Shown: positions 18,842 through 25,947 of the stretch, in pieces
How the letters are laid out: the number at the start of each line of letters is the position of its first letter
How positions within the stretch are numbered: the first letter of the stretch is position 1
Origin: Clostridiaceae bacterium
GTDB taxonomy: Bacteria; Bacillota; Clostridia; DSM-8532
Assembly (NCBI GenBank): GCA_012521615.1
Contig: JAAYMA010000038.1
Location: 1 to 42,282 of the forward strand
DNA: 42,282 nt
Direction of reading: 5' to 3'
The notes under the pieces: model-generated
The model's input: only the letters and a program-made list of their open reading frames with translations
The model's database searches: none
Told to the model about the DNA's origin: nothing
Program-made: the position numbers and the translations under genes

Positions 18842-19099
18842 TTATTCTTTAGTCGAGATTTTTGAATACACAGTCTTAATATTTACATTAGGAAGCATTC
18901 CGAGCTTTCCGGAAAGAGCGCTTATTACATCCTGAGGCGCATCCACAACAACGCTGATAATGGAAATCTTTCTTTTTGCATAAGGCAGTCCCATACGGCC
19001 AATAATATAATCTCCGTATTCATGTAAAATTGCGTTTAGTTTTTCAACCGAATTTTTATCTTCCACAATAATACCTATCAGAGCCACTCTGTTTTCCAT
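18842..19099 (-). CDS. Iron-only hydrogenase system regulator (TM1266-like, ACT fold)
   Basis: This 85-residue protein has a single ACT/ferredoxin-like domain with the family landmarks: RVALIGIIVEDK at the start, a GRMGLPY motif near residues 35-41, and a conserved SGKLGMLPNV near residues 62-71. The TM1266 family is found almost only next to hydE/hydG/hydF in Thermotoga and Clostridia and is called a putative regulator; its ligand is unknown. It is the first gene of the operon, behind TAGGAGGT, directly downstream of the leader terminator. Confidence 0.88.
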   Translation of the reverse strand: MENRVALIGIIVEDKNSVEKLNAILHEYGDYIIGRMGLPYAKRKISIISVVVDAPQDVISALSGKLGMLPNVNIKTVYSKISTKE

Positions 19100-19116
19100 T
19101 ATTCCATACCTCCTAA

Positions 19117-19153
19117 ATTAAAAAATCCCTGTACCTGAAAAGGCACAAGGATT
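19117..19153 (-). terminator. Intrinsic terminator in the hydrogenase-maturation leader
   Basis: A 13-bp stem (19141-19153 with 19124-19136), a 4-nt loop and a run of Ts lie just before the ribosome site of the regulator gene, downstream of the operon promoter. This is the position of an attenuator rather than of an end-of-gene terminator. Confidence 0.8.
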
Positions 19154-19328
19154 GATATACACAAAATATTCAAAGTATTTTTCAACTTTAATTTCCTCAA
19201 TCTTTCACCTTACCAATCGGGACGGACCCTCTTGCGCTCAGGTACAATCTTCGATATTCAAATTTACAAAATATATGTGAACGGTTTGCTGCAAGATAAT
19301 AAATATCTCACAGCGCACCGGAACTTTG
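19117..19328 (-). ncRNA. Structured leader RNA of the hydrogenase maturation operon
   Basis: From the promoter the leader would run about 210 nt. A 5' hairpin built from CGG/CCG, GCTG/CAGC and AGATA/TATCT is seen at 19280-19317. The upstream segment at 19237-19247 can pair over 11 positions (two G-U) with the 3' arm of the terminator at 19129-19139. The two pairings exclude one another, the hallmark of a transcription attenuator. I do not recognise the class; T-box, lysine, SAM, TPP and c-di-GMP consensus elements are not present. Confidence 0.55.
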
Positions 19329-19333
19329 TTAAT

Positions 19334-19362
19334 ATAATAACATAGTCAATAATTAAAAACAA
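19334..19362 (-). promoter_or_regulatory. Promoter of the hydrogenase-maturation operon
   Basis: TTGTTT (19357-19362), a 17-bp spacer and TATTAT (19334-19339) on the minus strand. Confidence 0.5.
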
Positions 19363-19457
19363 GTAAATTATGCAAGAATATTTTCAATGAGAATGTTAAT
19401 TTTTTGTGCATGATAATATATTGGTAAAAAGGCATTTAACCTGCCTGAAAGATACAT

Positions 19458-20027
19458 TTAATCATCATTATCTATTAGCTGAGATACTAACCAATCCAGT
19501 TCTGATAATTTTTCACCATTCTTAACCTCTTTCCTGGATACTTCTTTTACCTCTTCATAATTTTTTGCGGGTTTCTCTGAAAAATTATCTTCTTTATTTT
19601 CCTCTTTCTTTTTTTTACTTAACCCTTCTGATGGTTTTTTGCCTGCCCCTTTTTTCTCTTTTTGACTGTGTTCTTTTGTTTGTGTTGCATCAGTTTTTTC
19701 TGTGCTGTTTTTCTCGGCTTCCTTTGATAAATTCTCGCTTATTTTTTCTTCAGGCCAGGGCTCGTGAAACTTTGCAAGGAAGGGATCTGCTTTATCTTCT
19801 GATTTTCCACTCTCAGACAGCGTCTTTGATATATCGGCCCTTTGAATTGTATATTTATCACGAATCTCATTCAGATATACAAGGTTGTTAATATCTATTC
19901 TCATATTCTCCAATATTTTATTGATAGTAAGCAGGTTGGGAGCGGTATAAAGGGCATCGATGCTTTTGCTGAGCTCATTCAATATGAAATTGATCTGTTC
20001 CTTTATATTTGTCTTATCATAAACCAT
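19458..20027 (-). CDS. Hypothetical protein with charged low-complexity tail
   Basis: This is a 189-residue protein that I do not recognise. Residues 1-65 look like a regular, partly helical domain (NIKEQINFILNELSKSIDAL) that could form a coiled coil. Residues 70-175 are a Lys/Glu/Ser-rich, Cys-free stretch likely to be unstructured. A short acidic end reads SELDWLVSQLIDNDD, which has the look of a binding peptide. There is no signal peptide. The start at 20027 follows GGAGTG and is preferred to the upstream ATG at 20102. It is downstream of the dNTPase gene and may share its transcript. Codon use resembles that of its neighbours. Confidence 0.75.
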   Translation of the reverse strand: MVYDKTNIKEQINFILNELSKSIDALYTAPNLLTINKILENMRIDINNLVYLNEIRDKYTIQRADISKTLSESGKSEDKADPFLAKFHEPWPEEKISENLSKEAEKNSTEKTDATQTKEHSQKEKKGAGKKPSEGLSKKKKEENKEDNFSEKPAKNYEEVKEVSRKEVKNGEKLSELDWLVSQLIDNDD

Positions 20028-20159
20028 AAAATCACTCCAGTCATATTGTTTTACTGGGTTAATTCTAAAGACGTAAAATTGAAATACCAAAATATAGTGC
20101 ACAAAATTTCACTTCATATAAGGTTTATGATAAGAAACCGGAACTAATGATAATAATCT

Positions 20160-21386
20160 TTAAAAAGAAGTTAATTCATTAAAAACTTCAATGGCAAAAC
20201 TGTCAGTCATGCTTGAAATGAAATCGATAATGGCTTGAATATAGTCTTTTTCGCAGGACAAATCATATATGGCAATATTTTTGTACCGATTATCCCTTGA
20301 AAAACCATCATTATTTTGCGAATATTTGTACAGCCATTTTATAAAATATCCGCTCAAAGTTGGAAATATATCTCCATACTGTTTTTTTATCTCCTTTATT
20401 GTCTCGTATTTGTCAAATACTTTTTTAAGTGTCTGATATATAGATTCAATTATTAAAGCAGCATAATTCTGATAAATTGATAACCGTTCATGCCTGTATA
20501 TGTAATTGTTACTGAATTCCCTCAATTCCTGCATAAGTTTAAAATGCTTCCTTGAAAGCTGGATACCCGTTTCCGGGCTGCTTGTATTGCAGATATCAAT
20601 TATGAAATTATGCATTATAACAGTATTGTTTATATCTGATATTTTTTGATTGGTATGATGCTTTACAATCTTTAACAATTCCTTCAACTGACCACTGTCA
20701 AGAATCTTTAGTCTCAACGCATCTTCAATATCCCGTCCCAGATATGCTATTTTATCTGCAATTTTCACAACACAACCTTCCCAGGTATAAGGCGAGTATT
20801 GACTGGGATGTTTTATATTGTCCAGATCTATGTCTGCACTTCGCGGATAAATTGCCCTTTCATCCACTTCGCCGCAATGAGATATAATTCCATCCCTTAC
20901 AGCATAGGTAAGATTTAAGTTATACTCTTCTCCCGTCGGAGCCGGTAATGTTTCAATTTTATCTATAAACCTCAGACTGTTTCTTTCATGCCAGAATGTG
21001 TCGCCCAATTCATTTTTTGCAATTTTTTTAAGTTCACTTTCCCCGAAATGACCAAAAGGAGCATGACCCACATCGTGACCGGTTGCAATTGCCACTGCCA
21101 GTTCAGTATTCAGTCCCAGATATTTTGAAATTGTATAGCTTACAGAAGAGACATGATTTACATGTTCAATCCTTGTACATATATGATCGTTTTTTGTGGC
21201 ATAAAACACCTGTGTCTTATGCTTAAGTCTCCTGTATGCATTACAATGTATTATTCTGTTGTAGTCCCTTGCAAATGGGCTTCTGATATCATCTTTTCTA
21301 TGATAAAGCCCATCCGGTCTTCGGATACACTTTTCCCATTTTGGGTTTTCTTCGCTTATTGCCTCTTTTCTGAATTGGTTACCCAT
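20160..21386 (-). CDS. dgt: dGTPase-like HD-domain deoxynucleoside triphosphohydrolase
   Basis: The 408 residues follow the Dgt-type dNTPase pattern. RSPFARDYNRIIHCNAYRRL near 35-54 is the usual N-terminal signature. The HD superfamily metal ligands are H75 in the TRIEHV motif, H104 and D105 in GHDVGHAPFGH, and a later Asp in KIADKIAY. Such enzymes hydrolyse dNTPs to deoxynucleoside and triphosphate. The protein is shorter than E. coli Dgt (505) and closer to the type-2 dGTPase-like group, so the substrate preference is open. The ATG follows GGGTGG. Confidence 0.88.
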   Translation of the reverse strand: MGNQFRKEAISEENPKWEKCIRRPDGLYHRKDDIRSPFARDYNRIIHCNAYRRLKHKTQVFYATKNDHICTRIEHVNHVSSVSYTISKYLGLNTELAVAIATGHDVGHAPFGHFGESELKKIAKNELGDTFWHERNSLRFIDKIETLPAPTGEEYNLNLTYAVRDGIISHCGEVDERAIYPRSADIDLDNIKHPSQYSPYTWEGCVVKIADKIAYLGRDIEDALRLKILDSGQLKELLKIVKHHTNQKISDINNTVIMHNFIIDICNTSSPETGIQLSRKHFKLMQELREFSNNYIYRHERLSIYQNYAALIIESIYQTLKKVFDKYETIKEIKKQYGDIFPTLSGYFIKWLYKYSQNNDGFSRDNRYKNIAIYDLSCEKDYIQAIIDFISSMTDSFAIEVFNELTSF

Positions 21387-21491
21387 TTAACATACCACCC
21401 GTAAATATCATGTTTGAATATTTATTGCTCAATGTCGAAGATAGACACTGGCAGGAGACCGGCCGGATTCAAATTTTTTAATCATATATAT

Positions 21492-21520
21492 ATTTTACTA
21501 AAATAATTAATTAGCCTCAA
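21492..21520 (-). promoter_or_regulatory. Putative promoter of the dNTPase gene
   Basis: TTGAGG (21515-21520), 17 bp, TAAAAT (21492-21497) on the minus strand, giving an untranslated leader of about 100 bases. Confidence 0.5.
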
Positions 21521-21525
21521 CAATG

Positions 21526-21555
21526 CAAAAATAAAGGAGACGATCTAACGCCTCC
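21526..21555 (-). terminator. Terminator of the 58-residue protein gene
   Basis: GGAGGCG pairs with CGTCTCC over a 6-nt loop (21536-21555), followed by TTTATTTTTG on the minus strand, about 45 bases past the stop codon. Confidence 0.65.
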
Positions 21556-21599
21556 ATGGTGCCATTTAGATTATTCCAGATATGATTACTGAAAAAGAA

Positions 21600-21776
21600 T
21601 CAGAGCATATGTTTTACAGACATATAAATTTTATTGACACGTCTGCTTATATTTCTTCCAGCTCTGTTCATAGCACGAATTGATCTGTCAACTCTGAAAT
21701 TTTCTTCTGCAAATATGGAAAGTGCCGCACCCATCATAACACCAAACAGCATTCCGCCGCCAAACCCTCTTTTCAT
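21600..21776 (-). CDS. Small glycine-rich N-terminal, basic C-terminal protein
   Basis: This 58-residue gene is too short for routine ORF calling but well supported: AAGGAGG lies ten bases before its ATG at 21776 and a terminator follows the stop. Residues 1-23 start KRGFGGGMLFGVMMGAAL, a short hydrophobic glycine-rich stretch that could insert in the membrane. The rest is rich in Arg and Asn (RAMNRAGRNISRRVNKIY). The plan, a glycine-rich helix and a basic amphipathic tail, is reminiscent of YtxH/YrzQ-type small proteins of Firmicutes, but I do not claim membership. Function unknown. Confidence 0.7.
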   Translation of the reverse strand: MKRGFGGGMLFGVMMGAALSIFAEENFRVDRSIRAMNRAGRNISRRVNKIYMSVKHML

Positions 21777-21848
21777 GGCAGTAAACCTCCTTAAAGTATT
21801 TTTCTTTTTTAGTATTCCAAATTATTTTAATTGAATTCGCAAGAGTGT

Positions 21849-21877
21849 TTGACAGTTATTGTATGATGTTTTAAAAT
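21849..21877 (+). promoter_or_regulatory. Strong sigma-A promoter of the DUF1015 gene
   Basis: A perfect TTGACA (21849-21854), 17 bp, TAAAAT (21872-21877). The start codon is 30 bases downstream. Confidence 0.75.
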
Positions 21878-21906
21878 GAACGAAGGTTTATATTTGGGAG
21901 GTTTTC

Positions 21907-23241
21907 ATGATTAGCAACACGTTTAACGAAACTTTGAAAAAAATTGGCATTAACATATCCTCTGTATTGTTACCCAGAAAAAATATCAATATGCAAAAAT
22001 GGGCTGTTGTAGCTTGTGATCAATATACTTCCGAGCCTGAATACTGGAAAGAAGTCGAAGACTTTGTCGGAGAAAGTCCTTCAACGCTCAGACTAATTTT
22101 TCCCGAAGCTTATCTTGAAACCGAAAATGATGAAGAAAAAAGAAAGCGTATTACAAATATTAACAACTACATGAATACATACCTTGAAAATGATATTTTG
22201 CAGGAACTTAGAGATACTGTAATTTTAATTGAACGGACATTTCAGAATGGTGCCAGAAGATATGGAATTGTTCTTGCTGTAGACCTTGAAAAATACGATT
22301 ATTCCAAAGGCTCTCAAAGTCTTATCCGTGCCACTGAAGGCACAATAATAGATCGCCTTCCGCCGCGGATTAAAATACGTGAAAATGCTGCTTTGGAACT
22401 TCCACATATTATGCTTTTAATAGATGACAGAGAAAAAACCGTTATTGAACCGCTGGCTAAAAAAGCAGATTCTTATAAACAGCTTTACTCATTTGAATTA
22501 ATGAAAAACAGCGGCTCTATTAAAGGCTGGGAAATCTCAGAGGAAGAAGAAATCGGGAACATTGCCACCTCTCTTTTAAAACTTTCCGATCCGGAGAATT
22601 TCAGAAACCGGTACAATGTAGATGATAATTACGATGTGCTTTTGTTTGCAGTTGGCGATGGCAATCACTCTCTGGCAACAGCAAAAGCCTGCTGGGAAAA
22701 CATTAAGAAAACTCTTGCCCCCCATGAATTAGAAACCCATCCGGCCCGTTTCGCCCTTGTTGAAATTGTTAATCTTCACGATGAGGGTCTTGTGTTTGAA
22801 CCCATCCACAGAGTGGTTTTCAATGTTGATGAAAAAAATCTTCTGGATGAATTTTTGGCTTTTTATAAAGAAAAAGGTGCAGGGATTACAGCTCACAAGA
22901 CTGAGACCAGGGGTCATACAATTAAATTCGTTTCTTCTTCAAAGACAGGCTATCTTGTGGTTGAAAATCCAGAGGTTAATCTTGACGTAGGCACTCTCCA
23001 GAATTTTCTTGATTATTACATTGCGAAAAACCCAGATACAGGTATAGATTATGTTCACGGTGAAAATGTGGTCGAAAGGCTTGGAAAACAACCCGGCAAT
23101 ATGGGCTTTTTCCTGTCTCCCATGAATAAAAACGAGCTTTTCAGAACTGTAATCCTGGATGGTGCCCTTCCCAGAAAGACTTTTTCCATGGGAGAAGCGC
23201 AAGATAAAAGATTTTACATAGAAGCGAGAAAAATAAGGTAA
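21907..23241 (+). CDS. DUF1015 family protein
   Basis: The 444-residue protein has the hallmarks of DUF1015: an N-terminal block VLLPRKNINMQKWAVVACDQ (residues 20-39), a central VGDGNHSLATAKACW motif near residues 250-264, and HPARFALVEIVNL near 280-292. The family belongs to the ParB/sulfiredoxin-like fold group, in which the GDGNHSLA motif resembles the active-site loop; archaeal SerK, a serine kinase of this fold, is a distant precedent. In Clostridia DUF1015 is often close to serine biosynthesis genes, but not here, so a small-molecule kinase role is only inference. It has its own promoter and a GGGAGG site. Confidence 0.85.
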   Translation: MISNTFNETLKKIGINISSVLLPRKNINMQKWAVVACDQYTSEPEYWKEVEDFVGESPSTLRLIFPEAYLETENDEEKRKRITNINNYMNTYLENDILQELRDTVILIERTFQNGARRYGIVLAVDLEKYDYSKGSQSLIRATEGTIIDRLPPRIKIRENAALELPHIMLLIDDREKTVIEPLAKKADSYKQLYSFELMKNSGSIKGWEISEEEEIGNIATSLLKLSDPENFRNRYNVDDNYDVLLFAVGDGNHSLATAKACWENIKKTLAPHELETHPARFALVEIVNLHDEGLVFEPIHRVVFNVDEKNLLDEFLAFYKEKGAGITAHKTETRGHTIKFVSSSKTGYLVVENPEVNLDVGTLQNFLDYYIAKNPDTGIDYVHGENVVERLGKQPGNMGFFLSPMNKNELFRTVILDGALPRKTFSMGEAQDKRFYIEARKIR

Positions 23242-23270
23242 TATACTCTGAACATGAAAATCAAGATAAA

Positions 23271-23320
23271 AAAAGGGTTGTATCTCTAAATAAGGCAAAT
23301 TGGAGAATTATAACCCTTTT
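23271..23320. terminator. Bidirectional terminator between DUF1015 and sigF
   Basis: AAAAGGGTT (23271-23279) pairs with AACCCTTTT (23312-23320) around an inner TCTC/GAGA pairing. A or T runs on both sides suit both converging genes. Confidence 0.6.
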
Positions 23321-23323
23321 AAT

Positions 23324-24058
23324 TTAACCTTCAAGCTTACTTCTTAACATACCAAGTATTTTTTTTTCAAGTCTTGAAACCTGAACCTGAGAAATCCCTA
23401 ATTTTTTAGCAACATTCTGCTGAGTCTGGCCTGAATAGTAGCGCATCCAGATAAGTTTCTTTTCCCTTGGAGAAAGCTGATTTAAAGCGCTATACAACGA
23501 TAATTTCTCAACAGTTGAGTCTTCATCATCATTCTCTTCAGAGACTATTCTGTCTATCAGACAATTCTCTGATCCCTCATCATCCTCATATTCTTTGAAT
23601 AACGATTCAGGGGCTCTGGATGCTTCCAGAGCATGCACCACATTTTCCGGCTCTTCATTTAAAGCCTCTGCAAGTTCATTGATTGTCGGAGGTCTGCCAT
23701 ACTTTTGTTCCAATTTTTCACTGACATCTCTTGCTTTGAGCGACAGTTCTTTTAGACTGCGGCTCACTTTTATGGCACCATCATCCCTGAAATAGCGCCT
23801 GATTTCTCCTAAAATCATGGGTACCGCATAAGTTGAAAAACGCACGTTAAAAGATAGATCGAATTTATCCACCGCTTTAATAAGACCGATACAACCTATC
23901 TGGAACAGATCGTCAATTTCCACATTTCTGTTTCTGAATCTTCTCACCACACTCCAGACAAGTCCTGTATTTTTGTCAATAATAGCATCACGTGCACTGG
24001 CATCTCCGTTTTGTGCCTTTATTATCAACTCAATATTGGTATCATCATAATTTTCCAT
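23324..24058 (-). CDS. sigF: Forespore RNA polymerase sigma factor F
   Basis: The 244-residue protein is a sigma-70 family sporulation sigma factor. Region 2 contains DLFQIGCIGLIKAVDKFD and FSTYAVPMILGEIRRYFRDDG, region 3 follows, and region 4 (LSPREKKLIWMRYYSGQTQQNVAKKLGISQVQVSRLEKKIL) is at the C-terminus. Identity as sigma F rather than sigma G rests on its place directly after spoIIAA and spoIIAB. It turns on early forespore genes after asymmetric division and is held by SpoIIAB before that. It lies 17 bases after spoIIAB. Confidence 0.95.
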   Translation of the reverse strand: MENYDDTNIELIIKAQNGDASARDAIIDKNTGLVWSVVRRFRNRNVEIDDLFQIGCIGLIKAVDKFDLSFNVRFSTYAVPMILGEIRRYFRDDGAIKVSRSLKELSLKARDVSEKLEQKYGRPPTINELAEALNEEPENVVHALEASRAPESLFKEYEDDEGSENCLIDRIVSEENDDEDSTVEKLSLYSALNQLSPREKKLIWMRYYSGQTQQNVAKKLGISQVQVSRLEKKILGMLRSKLEG

Positions 24059-24075
24059 ATTCCAGCCTGCCTAAA

Positions 24076-24498
24076 CTAAATTAAACGTTTGGTCATTATT
24101 ACTTTGGTACCTTTGTTGGGTTCTGATTGTACTTCCAGACTGTCCATGAATGTTTCCATTACGGTAAAGCCCATCCCTGACCTTTCAAGCTCAGGTCTGG
24201 ATGTATAAAGAGGAATTCTTGCCTTCTCGATATCATCTATTCCCTTACCAAAGTCCTGTATTACTATTTCAATATGTTCAGGATAGAGAGTGCATTCCAT
24301 CTGAACTATCCCCTGCTCATCAGGATATCCGTGCAGTATGGCATTTGTAACTGCTTCTGATACTGCTGTTCTGATGTCAGCCAATATGTTTATGGAAGGA
24401 TTGAGCTGGGCTGCAAACGATGCCGCAACAACCCTTGCAAATGATTCATTGGCTGAAATACTCCAAAATTCAATTTTCATTTTGTTAATTGGCTTCAT
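24076..24498 (-). CDS. spoIIAB: Anti-sigma F factor and serine kinase SpoIIAB
   Basis: This is a GHKL-type ATPase: the N box is TAVSEAVTNAILHGYP, followed by a DFGKGI G1 box and a GMGFTVM G2 box. SpoIIAB binds sigma F in the ATP form and phosphorylates SpoIIAA, which releases sigma F when unphosphorylated. I use ATG at 24498 (140 residues) because GAGGGA lies six bases upstream; a longer frame starting at 24546 adds 16 residues that overlap the end of spoIIAA and are not usual for the family. Confidence 0.95.
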   Translation of the reverse strand: MKPINKMKIEFWSISANESFARVVAASFAAQLNPSINILADIRTAVSEAVTNAILHGYPDEQGIVQMECTLYPEHIEIVIQDFGKGIDDIEKARIPLYTSRPELERSGMGFTVMETFMDSLEVQSEPNKGTKVIMTKRLI

Positions 24499-24555
24499 AT
24501 TCATTCCCTCACAATACTTAAGGCTCAAATACTCCTGGCTAATCAATTTTTGTGT

Positions 24556-24855
24556 TTATACTATCATCGAATCAATTTTGGATAATTTTAATATTTTTCT
24601 TATTTCAGGTCTCGGATTTCTTATTTTCAGGTCCCCACCCACACTGGCTGCTTTGCTTTTTCTGCCAAGTATAAGACCTATACCTGCACTGTCCATGAAC
24701 GTGACCTTGGAAAAATCCAATAGAATATTTTTGACAGGTTCCATCAAAAACCTGCTGTCTATCCTTTCACGTATCATCATAGATGTGTGATGGTCAATTT
24801 CACCATCGAGATATACTATAAGTGTATTCCCTTCTTTGCCGAATCTTATGTCCAT
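24556..24855 (-). CDS. spoIIAA: Anti-sigma F factor antagonist SpoIIAA
   Basis: A 99-residue STAS-domain protein. The motif FMDSAGIGLILGR holds the serine that SpoIIAB phosphorylates and SpoIIE dephosphorylates. Residues DGEIDHHTS near 17-25 match the family N-terminal signature. The ATG at 24855 has GGGGTG eight bases upstream; a TTG directly before it would only add one residue. It is first in the tricistronic spoIIA operon. Confidence 0.95.
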   Translation of the reverse strand: MDIRFGKEGNTLIVYLDGEIDHHTSMMIRERIDSRFLMEPVKNILLDFSKVTFMDSAGIGLILGRKSKAASVGGDLKIRNPRPEIRKILKLSKIDSMIV

Positions 24856-24890
24856 CAAAAATTCACCCCTGTTTCCTTATAAATTATGAA

Positions 24891-24915
24891 ATTCTTTATT
24901 TCCCTTATATATCCT
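24891..24915 (-). promoter_or_regulatory. Sigma-H type promoter of the spoIIA operon
   Basis: AGGATAT (24909-24915), 11 bp, AAAGAAT (24891-24897) on the minus strand fit the Bacillus sigma-H consensus (RNAGGAWWW, N11-12, RNNGAAT). The B. subtilis spoIIA operon is transcribed from a sigma-H promoter. Confidence 0.7.
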
Positions 24916-24988
24916 TCATTTCATAATTTTTTTGGAGAATCAGGGGTTATTAATATTTCAGATATGCTATTGGATTAAATTGATATTT

Positions 24989-25927
24989 TTATTTTTTCTT
25001 TAAATCTTCTGCGATTTTGTCCAGTTTTCTAAGGCGATGATTTACACCGGATTTTGACAGAGGAGGATTTAACATTTTTCCCAGTTCAGAAAGGCTCACA
25101 TCTGGATTTTCAAGACGCAGCAAAGCAATTTCATAAAGATTTTTAGGAAGGCTCTCAAGACCTATACGTTCCTTTATGTAATTGATATTGTTAACGTGAC
25201 GATATGAAGCATTTACAGTTTTTTCGAGGTTTGCTGTCTCACAATTGACTATTCGGTTTACCTGATTCCTCATATCCTTTATTATACGGATGTTCTCAAG
25301 GCGCATTAATGCTCCGTGAGCGCCGATTACATTCAGAAAATCAACAATTTCCTGACCTTCTTTAAGATATACAAGGATATTTCCTTTTCTTAAAATAGAC
25401 CGGGCATTGATTTCAAAAACTTTCAGCAGAGTAATAAATTCATCAGCAAGAAGGCTGTCCGGGAAACTTATTTCCAGATGATAGGATTTATCCGGATCAG
25501 ATATGGAGCCTGTTGCTAAAAAACAGCCCCGGACATAGGCTCTAATCTGTTCCCGTTCAGAAATATCGATGGGCTTATAAGAGAAAGCAAGATCCCCGGA
25601 AAGAAAAATTCCCATTTCATTTAGTGCATCAGTATTATGTTTTAATACAAGGTTGGTGAAATCTATGCCGTATATGGTATGAGCCCTGAAACGTGTTGTT
25701 TTAACGGCTACAATACCGGGACTGTTACTCGTTATTTTCTTGACATTTGAAAATATTCGACGGGAAAGAGAAGCGTTCTCGGTTATAAACACAATTCTTT
25801 TTCTGCCATTGTATTTTCTTACAGTAAGACCAGTTCTCAGTATACCCGCAAGTTCAAATTTCATTAAGGTCATATCATCATCACTTATGCGAGTAAGCTC
25901 TTTTTTAACATCCATCGAAAAAGACAA
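24989..25927 (-). CDS. whiA: DNA-binding protein WhiA
   Basis: The 312-residue protein has WhiA architecture: a degenerate LAGLIDADG-type domain with a VRGCFLATGSISDP motif near 130-145, then a C-terminal helix-turn-helix (LSELGKMLNPPLSKSGVNHRLRKL). WhiA affects sporulation in Streptomyces and chromosome segregation and division in Bacillus. The start is TTG at 25927, seven bases after GGGAGGT, giving the standard MSFSMDVKKEL beginning; the ATG at 25915 is less well placed. It is the last gene of the rapZ-yvcK-whiA group. Confidence 0.95.
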   Translation of the reverse strand: MSFSMDVKKELTRISDDDMTLMKFELAGILRTGLTVRKYNGRKRIVFITENASLSRRIFSNVKKITSNSPGIVAVKTTRFRAHTIYGIDFTNLVLKHNTDALNEMGIFLSGDLAFSYKPIDISEREQIRAYVRGCFLATGSISDPDKSYHLEISFPDSLLADEFITLLKVFEINARSILRKGNILVYLKEGQEIVDFLNVIGAHGALMRLENIRIIKDMRNQVNRIVNCETANLEKTVNASYRHVNNINYIKERIGLESLPKNLYEIALLRLENPDVSLSELGKMLNPPLSKSGVNHRLRKLDKIAEDLKKK

Positions 25928-25947
25928 ATAAAAGACCTCCCGCTCGG

